From positions 1 to 42,792 of the forward strand of contig JAIEPW010000067.1 of NCBI GenBank assembly GCA_019748195.1: a stretch of DNA of 42,792 nt, read 5' to 3'. Below the pieces are notes generated by a model. That model did not search any database, was not told the DNA's origin, and saw only the letters and a program-made list of their open reading frames with translations. The translations under genes and the position numbers were made by a program. The first letter of the stretch is position 1, and each line of letters begins with the position of its first letter. The DNA is from Bryobacteraceae bacterium (GTDB lineage: Bacteria > Acidobacteriota > Terriglobia > Bryobacterales > Bryobacteraceae). Positions 1 to 7,808 of the stretch are shown in pieces.

Positions 1-138
1 CGCAAGACGCGCACCGACGAATACGCGGTGATGCTGGACGGCCTGAATCCGATTCACGTTCTGCCCGCCGGCGAGGAAGTGGAGTGGAAGGATTATTGGT
101 CGAGTTGGATGGAGAAGCCGGAGCCGGTGGCCAAGTAA
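1..138 (+). CDS. C-terminal end of an unidentified protein (partial)
   Basis: The first reading frame is open from base 1 to a TAA at 136-138 and encodes about 45 residues, including DEYAVMLDGLNPIHVLPAGE and a Trp-rich end (EWKDYWSSWMEKPEP). The start lies outside the window. I do not recognise the family from this fragment. Its stop is one base before the GTG start of the flavin-reductase-like gene, so the two are probably co-transcribed and may share a pathway, possibly an aromatic or small-molecule oxidation route. Confidence 0.6.
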   Translation, partial: RKTRTDEYAVMLDGLNPIHVLPAGEEVEWKDYWSSWMEKPEPVAK

Positions 139-139
139 C

Positions 140-748
140 GTGACCGTGGACCCCGGGGCGACCCCCGCAGCGAACATCTACAAGCTGATGATCGGCTCCA
201 TCGTGCCCCGGCCCATCGCCTGGGTGGCGAGTCGCGGCAGCGACGGCTCCCGCAATCTGGCGCCCTTCAGCTTTTTCATGGGCGTGTGTTCGGACCCGCC
301 GGTGATTGCCTTCGCGGTCACCAACCGGAGCGGCGCGGTTGCCAAGGACACGCTGCGCAACATTCGGGAGACCGGCGAATTCGTGGTCAACTTTGTCACG
401 GAGGCGCTCGGCGAAGCGATGAACCTGACCGCCGGCGATTTCGCGCCGGGGCAGGACGAGTTCGCGATGGCCGGCCTGACGCCCGCGCCCGCGGACCTGG
501 TGCGCGCGGATCGCGTGCTCGAATCGCCGGTCAGCTACGAGTGCCGCCTGCGGGAAGTGATCGTGATCAGCGAGAACGCGCTCGGCTCGTCGCTGGTGCT
601 GGGCGAGGTGGTGCGTTTTCACGTCGCGGATGAAATCCTGACCGAATTCCGCATCGACCCGGCGAAGCTGCAAGCCATCGGCCGCATGGGCGGCAACGGC
701 TACACCCGGACTCGCGACCGGTTCGACATGGTGCGGCCGAAGGTGTAG
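140..748 (+). CDS. Flavin reductase-like (FMN-binding split barrel) protein
   Basis: A 202-residue protein of the flavin reductase-like/DIM6-NTAB family. These proteins bind FMN in a split beta-barrel and reduce flavin with NAD(P)H for a partner monooxygenase, or act as small flavoprotein oxidoreductases. The hallmark N-terminal block is present: SIVPRPIAWVASRGSDGSRN followed by LAPFSFFMGVCSDPPVIAF, then a KDTLRNIRETGEFVVN segment at about 70-87. There is no signal peptide, so it should be cytoplasmic. Length is normal for the family. The GTG start lies one base after the preceding stop. The substrate or partner cannot be told from the window; no monooxygenase is visible nearby. Confidence 0.8.
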   Translation: MTVDPGATPAANIYKLMIGSIVPRPIAWVASRGSDGSRNLAPFSFFMGVCSDPPVIAFAVTNRSGAVAKDTLRNIRETGEFVVNFVTEALGEAMNLTAGDFAPGQDEFAMAGLTPAPADLVRADRVLESPVSYECRLREVIVISENALGSSLVLGEVVRFHVADEILTEFRIDPAKLQAIGRMGGNGYTRTRDRFDMVRPKV

Positions 749-752
749 TGCG

Positions 753-2030
753 CTACAGCGTCATGGGCGGGTATTCGCGAGGCTTGAAACGGTAATGCTG
801 GTTTTCGGTCAGTTTTTTCCGGTGGCCGTTCCACCGCAGTTCCACTAGCGGCTTTTGCCCGCCTCGCAGCAGGGCGACCGATTTCTCTGATAACTGATAC
901 GAAGCCGCCTGAAGCGAGTGCTTGTGATGCGCCCCAAACGTGAACATCGCGCCCGCGACTTCCTCAAAGCCGGACGGGAACCGTAAAACCAATTGGTACG
1001 CTGCGTCCGGTGAGTGGGGCACCGACATCGGACGTAGCAGCGTGATTACAAGTCGCGTCTTCCGTGTGTCGTTCCTGAAGCTGGGCAACGACTCGTACTC
1101 GTGAGGGATCAGCAGTGCATCTCCGGCTCGCACGCAAACCCACTTTTCACTCGGCGCATCGAACAAAATATAACGCTGATTGTATATGTCTTTGTTCTTG
1201 CGATCCGCTTCCTCATCGAACTTCGACGCCCGGAGCCAGAACTCGAAGTAGCGGTCGACTTCGGCATGGAACGCATAGAAAAGGGGGTCGGCGGCCGCGG
1301 TAACCGGGGTGGCCATCACGGAACTTCGCCTGAAAGCGTCTCTACGGAATTGGGCGTGAACCCAGTTGTGCCACGGAGACAGGATGCTCAGAGCGGCGTT
1401 GATGTCCGGCGTTGAAGCGAGGCTTGTTATCAACTCCTCGGGTGTGGGAGCGCTCCCCGGAGGTCTGCGCCACTCGGCACGTTCGATGTAGTCATCCGGA
1501 TCGGGCGGGGAAGGATACAGCTCCTTCGACTCATACGCGCGTGGCACTTCGAACGAGGCGCCATGGCACCCGCGCCAGTACGGGATGCTGACGCCGAGCG
1601 CCCGCTCGTGGAAGTACAGGAACCAGCGATGCCAGAGGAAGAAGTGAATATCGTTATGGATATTGTATTCCGAACCCTCTTCGCCGCAGTAGAAGAAATG
1701 GATCCTCGCCTGGCCCCAAGTTGAGCCAGGATTCGTCGATGTGGGTTTGTGAAGCCTCCCGTATTTGGACCTGAGCCTTGCGACCTCACTTTCGGGCAAA
1801 GTGTCGGCGGCTTGCCGCATCACCTTCTTGGCAGCGTGGGTAGTCCTCGGGTCAAAGGGCCGTACTAGTCGCCTGGAGCATGGGAAATCCCATTTGCTTC
1901 CCCTTCCTGACTGCCGCCGGGGGGGTGAGACACAGAAAACCGAGTAACGCCCGGAATTCAGTTGGCATTCCGCCAGCACCGGTGCGCATCCGGACAGCGC
2001 GCCAAGGGCCAGGAATTCACGTCGGAGCAT
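753..2030 (-). CDS. Tat-exported tyrosinase / polyphenol oxidase, probable lipoprotein
   Basis: A 425-residue type-3 copper protein expected to oxidise phenols or catechols to quinones outside the cytoplasm. The N-terminus has a twin-arginine-like signal (RREFLALGAL, residues 3-12) ending in a lipobox-like LSGC (Cys15). CuA ligands appear as His111, His125 and His134 (in HFFLWHRWF). CuB ligands appear as His221 and His225 (HNWVH) and His255 (in DPLFYAFHAEVDR). Cys115 is four residues after the first CuA His, as in the plant enzymes that form a Cys-His thioether. The residue before His255 is Phe254, where most family members have a second His. About 140 residues follow the copper domain and may form a lid. 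The ATG is preceded by a strong Shine-Dalgarno (GGAGGAGG, complement of 2035-2042). The reading frame looks AT-richer than its neighbours. Confidence 0.85.
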   Translation of the reverse strand: MLRREFLALGALSGCAPVLAECQLNSGRYSVFCVSPPRRQSGRGSKWDFPCSRRLVRPFDPRTTHAAKKVMRQAADTLPESEVARLRSKYGRLHKPTSTNPGSTWGQARIHFFYCGEEGSEYNIHNDIHFFLWHRWFLYFHERALGVSIPYWRGCHGASFEVPRAYESKELYPSPPDPDDYIERAEWRRPPGSAPTPEELITSLASTPDINAALSILSPWHNWVHAQFRRDAFRRSSVMATPVTAAADPLFYAFHAEVDRYFEFWLRASKFDEEADRKNKDIYNQRYILFDAPSEKWVCVRAGDALLIPHEYESLPSFRNDTRKTRLVITLLRPMSVPHSPDAAYQLVLRFPSGFEEVAGAMFTFGAHHKHSLQAASYQLSEKSVALLRGGQKPLVELRWNGHRKKLTENQHYRFKPREYPPMTL

Positions 2031-2043
2031 ACCGCCTCCTCCT

Positions 2044-2481
2044 TTAAGCTCTGGCTGCCCTGTTCTTGCGAGAGGTGGGGGCTTGGCGTTCTACGGCTAG
2101 CGCGATCAGAGTCTTGTACGCCTCGATGCAACCGGTACCGGTATAGGAGTCTTCGAAGAGCCGCAGCCTTTTTATGGCACGAAGTGACTTTATAAAAGTT
2201 CGGAAGCTAGTCCCGTACGCGGATCTTAGGAGGACGAAGTTCATAATGAATGACTCCGTGAAGCCGAGGTCCACCATCAAGCTCCTCATTGTGTTTTGCG
2301 CTTCCGCAGTCTGCCTAGAGGCTACCTGCTTAACTACTTTACGCATCTGTCGAGCGACCGGACCCTCGTGCTGATCGATGCTCCTCAACGCAAACATCGC
2401 AAAAAGCAAAAAGCGTTCGTACTCTCCTCGGAAATCATTCTCCTGGTGTTTACTGGCCTTCAGGGCCATTTCGACGGGCAT
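2044..2481 (-). CDS. Unknown 145-residue protein upstream of the tyrosinase
   Basis: I do not recognise this family. The protein is basic and looks almost entirely helical, with segments such as YERFLLFAMFALRSID and SFRTFIKSLRAIKRLRLFED and a basic C-terminus (SRKNRAARA). It has no signal peptide, clear membrane segment or metal motif. The ATG is preceded by AAAGGTG, a reasonable ribosome site. Its stop lies 13 bases before the tyrosinase start and its start lies 30 bases after the kinase stop, so all three may form one unit. By position it recalls the caddie proteins encoded next to bacterial tyrosinases (MelC1), but it lacks an export signal, so that role is only a guess. Base composition looks AT-richer than most of the window. 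Confidence 0.7.
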   Translation of the reverse strand: MPVEMALKASKHQENDFRGEYERFLLFAMFALRSIDQHEGPVARQMRKVVKQVASRQTAEAQNTMRSLMVDLGFTESFIMNFVLLRSAYGTSFRTFIKSLRAIKRLRLFEDSYTGTGCIEAYKTLIALAVERQAPTSRKNRAARA

Positions 2482-2511
2482 AGTTTCACCTTTCTGAAGC
2501 GGAAGTTCTTC

Positions 2512-5361
2512 TCACGCCCACCGGATCACCGGCGGCTCTGGATACAACAATCGAATCTGGTGATGCCTCCGCGCTTCCACCTCGGCCAGCGCCCGAGCCA
2601 TCTCCTCTTTCCGCCCGGCCTTCCCGAGCGCATACGCCCAGTACTCGTGGCCAAACGGCTGCACTTCCTCGCGGCGGGCGCGATCCAAGGCGCGCAAAGC
2701 TTCCGCGACTCGCCCTTCCGCCAGAGCGATCTCCCCGTCCAGCCGCAGCCTAGCGGCGCGAACGCGGGGAACGTCCAAGGACAGGTCCAGCCGTCGCGAA
2801 ACTTCACGTGCGTCCCGCGGGAAGCCCCGCCGCGCCAGCACCGCCGCCGCGCGGACCACCACGGTCAGGCTGTTGTCCACCGCACAGGCGCGAAGCGCCA
2901 GGTCGCGACTGGGACCGCCGGAGGCGGCCGCCATCGTCGCCGCCACCACCAGCTTCATCGCCGCGCTCATCCGGAATCCGCCCGCCTCGTCCGCCGCGGC
3001 GTATTGCCGGGCCAGCTTCAGGCAATCGGCCGCGGGCGACGTGTCGGCAAGCGCGATCAATTCGTATTGCTCGATCTCACTCCGCCACTCGGCATCCCCC
3101 GGCTGCTCTTCCTTGGCCTTGCGCAACGCCTCCAGCGCCTTGGCCGAATTGCGCTGGCTGTAGTGAACGCCGGCTTCGCACCGGCTCGCCCATGCGGCAA
3201 AGCCGTTCGACCGAAGCCATCCCGTCTCGGCGAGCGCCGCCTGATGAGACTGCTTGGCCGTGTGAGCCTGGCAGAGTTGAATGCTCACCGACCGGCGCCG
3301 TTCCGGGAACCGGCGGCAGCGCTCCAGCGTCGCGATCGCTTCCTCGAACAGGCCCAGGTTCATCAGCGGCAGCGCACGGTTGAAAAATCCCCAGGGCTCG
3401 TCCGGAAAATAGTGGGCGAACTCCGCGAACAGTTTCTCCGCCGCGGCCGGATCGCCGGTATCGTCCGCGAACATGGCCCGCAGCATCAGATCCTCGCGGC
3501 GCGATAGGGGCCGCGCCCGCGAGCAGCGGATGGCGTTGCTCCAGCAGATGAGACCCTCGGCCATGTTCCGTGCGCCCATCAGCAGATCGCCCTTGCGCAT
3601 CCAGGCCATGGTGAACTCCGGATCGTGCCGGAGCGCGGCGTCGAACTCCAGCAGGGCTGCGGGCAGCAACCCGGATCGCGCCTTCTGTTCTCCGCGGTGG
3701 AACGCCGACAAGGCTTCCCAAGATTCCGTCGTGATGTCGCGCGGCGGACGATTGGCCTCCTGGATGACGGCCGCAGGTTCCCCCTCCAGGCCGCGCACCC
3801 AGTTCGCGGCATCCTGTCCCGCATCCAGCAACTGGTGACGCGAGGCCGCCTCAAACGACTTCTGCCAGGAGCGCGCCGCGAAGCGGGCCGTGGACGCGTT
3901 CACCTGTTCCAGCCGCACCGTCAGCACCAGCCCGTCGCCCGCTCGGGTAACCGCCGGAAAGAGCACCTGCGGCACCTGCTCGCGCAGCGCGATCTCACGC
4001 CATGCCGAGGGCGGCAATGTCTCGTTCGTGTTTCTTCCCATCCGGCTCAGCACTTCGGGCAACCTCGTCGCATCCCAAATCTCTACCCGGCTGGACTGCC
4101 GCAGCAATTGCCGAAGCGCGACCTCGATCACATCCAGCCCGGAACCCGCGGGCGCTTCTACCGGGGCGATCAGAATGCGGCGTCCCTCCGGTGAATTCGC
4201 GCTTCGATTGATATAGCGCAAGCAGAGTACGGCAGGTGCCACGAGCGAGGCTGCAAATCCGGCCCGGATCAGAGTGCGCCTTGAAACCGGGCTGCGGCGC
4301 TTCGCTTCGCCGCGGATCGCTTCCTGTACCTCCAACGCGTCGCGATACCGCAACCGCGGATCGGGCGCCAGGCACCGCGCGACAATGGGCTGGAATCGCG
4401 CCGCTGCCGGTATCGCGGACTCCAGCGGCGGCGGAGCCTCCTTGCATCGCCGCACCATTGCACCCAATGGTCCCAACTCGTGAAACGGCAGCGATCCGGT
4501 CAGCACTTCGTGCATCAGAAGTCCGAGCGCGTAAACATCGCTCGCCGGCGTGGGAGGCTGCCCTTCCAGGCATTCCGGCGCCAGATAGCCTGGAGTTCCC
4601 GCGGGGGGCTGCGGGCGCGCTCCTGACGCTTCATTTCCCGCTGCATCGCGCGATGGTTGGGCGTATACCAGCGCGAGTCCGAAATCGGTGATGCAAACTT
4701 CCGGATGATTTGGCCTCCGAAAGAGAACGTTGCCGGGTTTCAGGTCACGGTGCAGCACTCCGGCGGCGTGCGCCGCCGCCAGCCCGCCTGCCACCTGCAC
4801 GATCACTGCTTCGGCCCACTCCGCGGGAAGCGACTTTTCCGAGAGCTTGTCCGCCAGCGATCCGCCGGTCAGCAGCTCCATGGTCAGGTACGTGACCCCG
4901 GCGCCGCTGTCGCTGCCAAGATCGAAAATCCGGCACACATTGGCGTGGGTCACCCGCCGGGCAAGCTGCACCTCGGTCTGAAACATAGCGAGGATGACTT
5001 CATCAGCGGCCAGGCCAGTCCGGATCTGCTTGAGCGCGCACGGCTCATTGAGGGTCAGGTCGAGCGCTTCGTAGACTTCTCCCATGCCACCCGATCCGAG
5101 GAACCGAACAATCTGGAAGCGGCTGGACAGAATCGTGCCCGATTGCAGATGCTGCCTCGGAAAGATGCCTGCGAAGCCCGCCGCCGGGTCGCTCAGGAAC
5201 CGGCGGGCGGCGCTGCTGAGGTCCGCGATACGGAGAGCCTCCGCGATTACCGCGGGCTCCTCCCCCTCATGCCGCTGCAGGCACTGCAGGCGCTCACTGG
5301 AGGGCAGCCCGCTATATTTCTCCAATAGATCGCAGACACGCCGCCATTGCTCGGGATTCAT
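2512..5361 (-). CDS. Ser/Thr protein kinase with C-terminal TPR region
   Basis: A 949-residue transmembrane Hanks-type kinase. Residues 1-75 are the helical leader common in acidobacterial kinases. The kinase domain (about 82-350) has a glycine loop GSGGMGEVY (89-97), Lys111 in CALKQI, catalytic HRDLKPGNVLF (204-214, Asp206), DFG at 226-228 and APE at 261-263, so it looks active. A single hydrophobic segment follows at about 366-384, then a region of about 120 residues that resembles the FlgO/TolB-like domain often found here. From about residue 550 onward there are repeated helical pairs of TPR type. The kinase would face the cytoplasm and the TPR part the periplasm. Signal and substrates are unknown; the 145-residue gene and the tyrosinase lie directly downstream. 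Confidence 0.9.
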   Translation of the reverse strand: MNPEQWRRVCDLLEKYSGLPSSERLQCLQRHEGEEPAVIAEALRIADLSSAARRFLSDPAAGFAGIFPRQHLQSGTILSSRFQIVRFLGSGGMGEVYEALDLTLNEPCALKQIRTGLAADEVILAMFQTEVQLARRVTHANVCRIFDLGSDSGAGVTYLTMELLTGGSLADKLSEKSLPAEWAEAVIVQVAGGLAAAHAAGVLHRDLKPGNVLFRRPNHPEVCITDFGLALVYAQPSRDAAGNEASGARPQPPAGTPGYLAPECLEGQPPTPASDVYALGLLMHEVLTGSLPFHELGPLGAMVRRCKEAPPPLESAIPAAARFQPIVARCLAPDPRLRYRDALEVQEAIRGEAKRRSPVSRRTLIRAGFAASLVAPAVLCLRYINRSANSPEGRRILIAPVEAPAGSGLDVIEVALRQLLRQSSRVEIWDATRLPEVLSRMGRNTNETLPPSAWREIALREQVPQVLFPAVTRAGDGLVLTVRLEQVNASTARFAARSWQKSFEAASRHQLLDAGQDAANWVRGLEGEPAAVIQEANRPPRDITTESWEALSAFHRGEQKARSGLLPAALLEFDAALRHDPEFTMAWMRKGDLLMGARNMAEGLICWSNAIRCSRARPLSRREDLMLRAMFADDTGDPAAAEKLFAEFAHYFPDEPWGFFNRALPLMNLGLFEEAIATLERCRRFPERRRSVSIQLCQAHTAKQSHQAALAETGWLRSNGFAAWASRCEAGVHYSQRNSAKALEALRKAKEEQPGDAEWRSEIEQYELIALADTSPAADCLKLARQYAAADEAGGFRMSAAMKLVVAATMAAASGGPSRDLALRACAVDNSLTVVVRAAAVLARRGFPRDAREVSRRLDLSLDVPRVRAARLRLDGEIALAEGRVAEALRALDRARREEVQPFGHEYWAYALGKAGRKEEMARALAEVEARRHHQIRLLYPEPPVIRWA

Positions 5362-5439
5362 GCACTGAGATGTTCCTAAGTGTAGACCGAAATGGTATGG
5401 AACTATCGCACTTATCGCGAAACTCTGAAAGAACCGCGC

Positions 5440-7014
5440 CTACAACCCGAACACATACAACGCGTGACCGCTGGTCACGGCGACCATCTGCTTCCCATCC
5501 ACGGCGAACGACATCGGATTCGTGTACATCACCCCGCCGGTCTGGAAGTCCCACAGCGGCTTGCCGGTCGTGGCATCGAGCGCGTAGAAGTTGCCTTCCA
5601 TGCTGCCGCCGAACACCAGGCCGCCCGCCGTTGCCAGCACGCCCGACCAGGGCGGCGACTTCAAGGGAAACTCCCACGCGCGTTTGCCGGTCACCGCGTC
5701 CAGCGCGCGCACCGCGCCGGTCGCCTGATCCCCCTTCACCGCGCGTTCGCCCCCGCCCATGAACGGCGCGCCCGGCTGATACTGCGCCTCCGACTTGAAG
5801 AAGTAGCTGGACTGCTCGCGCACCGCCACGTACATCAGCTTCGTCAGCGGCGAATAAGACGCGCTGAACCAGTTGGTGGCGCCGAACAGATTCGGCCACA
5901 CCAGCGTGCCCTCCTCGCTCGGCTCCTTCGCCGGATCGGCCATCGGGCGTCCGCGATCGTCCAGGCCCTTGGCCCAATCCTGGCGAGCATAAGGCGTGCC
6001 GCTGAGGAATTCGCCCGTTACGCGATCGAAAACGTAATAGAACGCATTGCGGTTGGCCACCGCCACCAGTTTTCGCGGCTTGCCGCGGACCACGCCGTCA
6101 AACAGCACCGGCACGTGCGTCGCGTCGTAATCGTGGGTATCGTGCGGCGTGAACTGGAAATGCCATTTCAGCTTTCCGGTCGACGCGTCCAGCGCCAGCA
6201 ACGAACAGGAATAAAGATTGTCGCCGGCCCGCGAGTCCGCGTTCCAGTCCGGACCCGGATTGCCGGTGCCCCAGTACACCGTGTTCAACTCCGGATCGTA
6301 CGATCCGGTAACCCAGGCGGGCGCGCCGCCGGTCTTCCACGAATCGCCCTGCCAGGAATCATGACCCGGCTCACCCGGACCCGGAATGGTCCAGAAGCGC
6401 CACAACCGCGTGCCCGACTTGGCGTCGTAGGCGTCGATAAAGCCGCGGATGCCGTACTCGCCTCCCGCGATGCCCACCAGCACCTTGCCGTCGATGGCCA
6501 GCGGCGCCAGCGTCAGCGCGTGACCCAGCTTATAATCCGCCACCTCGATATCCCACTTCACCGTGCCGTTGCTCGCGTTCAACGCGAGCAGATGCGCGTC
6601 CAGCGTGACGGCATACAGCGTATCGTCCAGGATCGCCACGCCGCGATTCACGCGGCCGCAGCACGGCCGGACGTCCGAGGGCACGGGCCGCGTGTACCGC
6701 CACAAGCGGCGTCCCGTGCGGGCGTCGAGCGCCGACACCGAATCCGGGGGCTCGGTCAGATACATCACGCCGTCCACCACGATCGGCGTCGCCTCGAAGT
6801 GATCCAGGGAGTCGATCTGATACACCCACAGCGGCTTCAGCTTCGCGGCGTTCAGCGGCGTGATCTGCTTCAGCGGAGAGAACCGCTGCCCGTCGAACGT
6901 GCGCGAGTAGGTAAGCCAGTTGCCCGGTTCTGCATCGGCTTTCAGCAGCCGCGAATACGGAACCTGCGCGAAAGCGGCAGCCGACAGCGCGGCCGTCAGG
7001 AGAAGTTGTCGCAT
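5440..7014 (-). CDS. Periplasmic PQQ-dependent alcohol dehydrogenase-type quinoprotein
   Basis: A 524-residue beta-propeller quinoprotein with signal peptide MRQLLLTAALSAAAFAQ. Family landmarks are: the W-motif start NWLTYSRTFDGQRFSPL (32-48); FEATP (73-77), which contacts PQQ; the adjacent-cysteine pair Cys118-Cys119 in RPCCGRVNRG; a calcium-ligand region GGEYGIRG (184-191) and WGTGNPGPDWN (248-258); and TPHDTHDYD (289-297), which holds the usual catalytic Asp. Repeated propeller docking motifs (LDARTGRRLW, LDASTGKLKW, LDATTGKPLW) are clear. There is no fused heme domain, so electrons must pass to a separate cytochrome. The gene just upstream encodes a di-heme cytochrome and ends one base before this start. 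Substrate, probably an alcohol or sugar alcohol, cannot be assigned. Confidence 0.9.
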   Translation of the reverse strand: MRQLLLTAALSAAAFAQVPYSRLLKADAEPGNWLTYSRTFDGQRFSPLKQITPLNAAKLKPLWVYQIDSLDHFEATPIVVDGVMYLTEPPDSVSALDARTGRRLWRYTRPVPSDVRPCCGRVNRGVAILDDTLYAVTLDAHLLALNASNGTVKWDIEVADYKLGHALTLAPLAIDGKVLVGIAGGEYGIRGFIDAYDAKSGTRLWRFWTIPGPGEPGHDSWQGDSWKTGGAPAWVTGSYDPELNTVYWGTGNPGPDWNADSRAGDNLYSCSLLALDASTGKLKWHFQFTPHDTHDYDATHVPVLFDGVVRGKPRKLVAVANRNAFYYVFDRVTGEFLSGTPYARQDWAKGLDDRGRPMADPAKEPSEEGTLVWPNLFGATNWFSASYSPLTKLMYVAVREQSSYFFKSEAQYQPGAPFMGGGERAVKGDQATGAVRALDAVTGKRAWEFPLKSPPWSGVLATAGGLVFGGSMEGNFYALDATTGKPLWDFQTGGVMYTNPMSFAVDGKQMVAVTSGHALYVFGL

Positions 7015-7015
7015 C

Positions 7016-7744
7016 TTATCGCCCGCCTCTCTGCGCCGCCAGGAAACTCACCAGGTCGTCTATTTCCGCCGCGCTCAGCGTGCCTTTGTAGGAGGGCATG
7101 GGAGAGGCGCCGGGCAGGCGATCCAGCTTTTTCAGCTCCGCCTTGCGGAACGAATGCAGCTTGCCGGTGGCGTCGGTGATCTGCACCGTGAAGGTATCCT
7201 CGTTCAGCCGCGCGCCGGTGATCTGTTTCCCTAACGCCGTCGTCGCGCGCATCATCAGGAACTCCTCGGGAACTTCCGCGGCGGGATCTTCCAGCGACTG
7301 CCGCAGGTGCGCGAGCGACCTGCGGATCCCGATCTCGTCCAGGGGCGGCCCGAAACCGCGATCGTGGCATCCGGCGCAGGATTGCGAGGCATAGACCAGC
7401 TTGCCTTTGGCCGGATCGCCCGGCGTCCGCACCGGATCGGGCGCGGCGCCGAGCTTGCGGACATAGGCTGTCACCAGCGCGACGCTGTTCTGCCCCAGGT
7501 ACCAGGAGGGCGGCATCTCGGTGCCCGGTATCCCGCCGAGGATGATCCGAAACAACTGCTCATCGTTGGCCGCGCGGCGGAGCTTCGGCACCGCCAGGTC
7601 CGCGCCCTTCCCGCCACGACCCTCCGGGCCGTGACAGCCGGCGCAATTCGCCATGTAAATTTTCCGGGCCCGTTCCCAGTCGACCTTCATACGGTCGGCG
7701 GCCGGAGCCTGCTGCAGCAGCGCGAGGAACAGAATCGCGGTCAT
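7016..7744 (-). CDS. Exported di-heme cytochrome c, likely electron acceptor of the PQQ enzyme
   Basis: From the ATG at 7744 the protein has 242 residues and begins with a short hydrophobic leader (MTAILFLALLQQAPAA). An in-frame extension to 7867 exists, but it would cover the divergent esterase start and hide the signal peptide, so I reject it. Two c-heme sites are present: CAGCH at 34-38 and CAGCH at 123-127. Met77 (GTEMPPS) and Met216 (SPMPS) are plausible distal ligands. The part after the second heme (VQITDATGKLHSFRKAEL, then PSYKGTLSAAEIDDLVSFL) resembles the heme-binding domain found in planctomycete and acidobacterial membrane-bound dehydrogenases. It is the first gene of an operon with the PQQ dehydrogenase, one base apart. 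Confidence 0.88.
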   Translation of the reverse strand: MTAILFLALLQQAPAADRMKVDWERARKIYMANCAGCHGPEGRGGKGADLAVPKLRRAANDEQLFRIILGGIPGTEMPPSWYLGQNSVALVTAYVRKLGAAPDPVRTPGDPAKGKLVYASQSCAGCHDRGFGPPLDEIGIRRSLAHLRQSLEDPAAEVPEEFLMMRATTALGKQITGARLNEDTFTVQITDATGKLHSFRKAELKKLDRLPGASPMPSYKGTLSAAEIDDLVSFLAAQRGGR

Positions 7745-7808
7745 TGGTGGGTATTGTACTCCGGGGAGTCGGGCCGCCACCGTGCCGGATCGGGTAAAGT
7801 AATCAGCG

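Noticed and set aside
2044-2481. Calling the 145-residue gene a MelC1 tyrosinase caddie
   Set aside because: Position fits, but there is no Tat or Sec signal and no sequence resemblance I can see, so I left it as unknown.
2296-3507. A 403-codon plus-strand frame over the kinase TPR region
   Set aside because: Arg/Pro/Gln-rich shadow of a clear minus-strand TPR gene.
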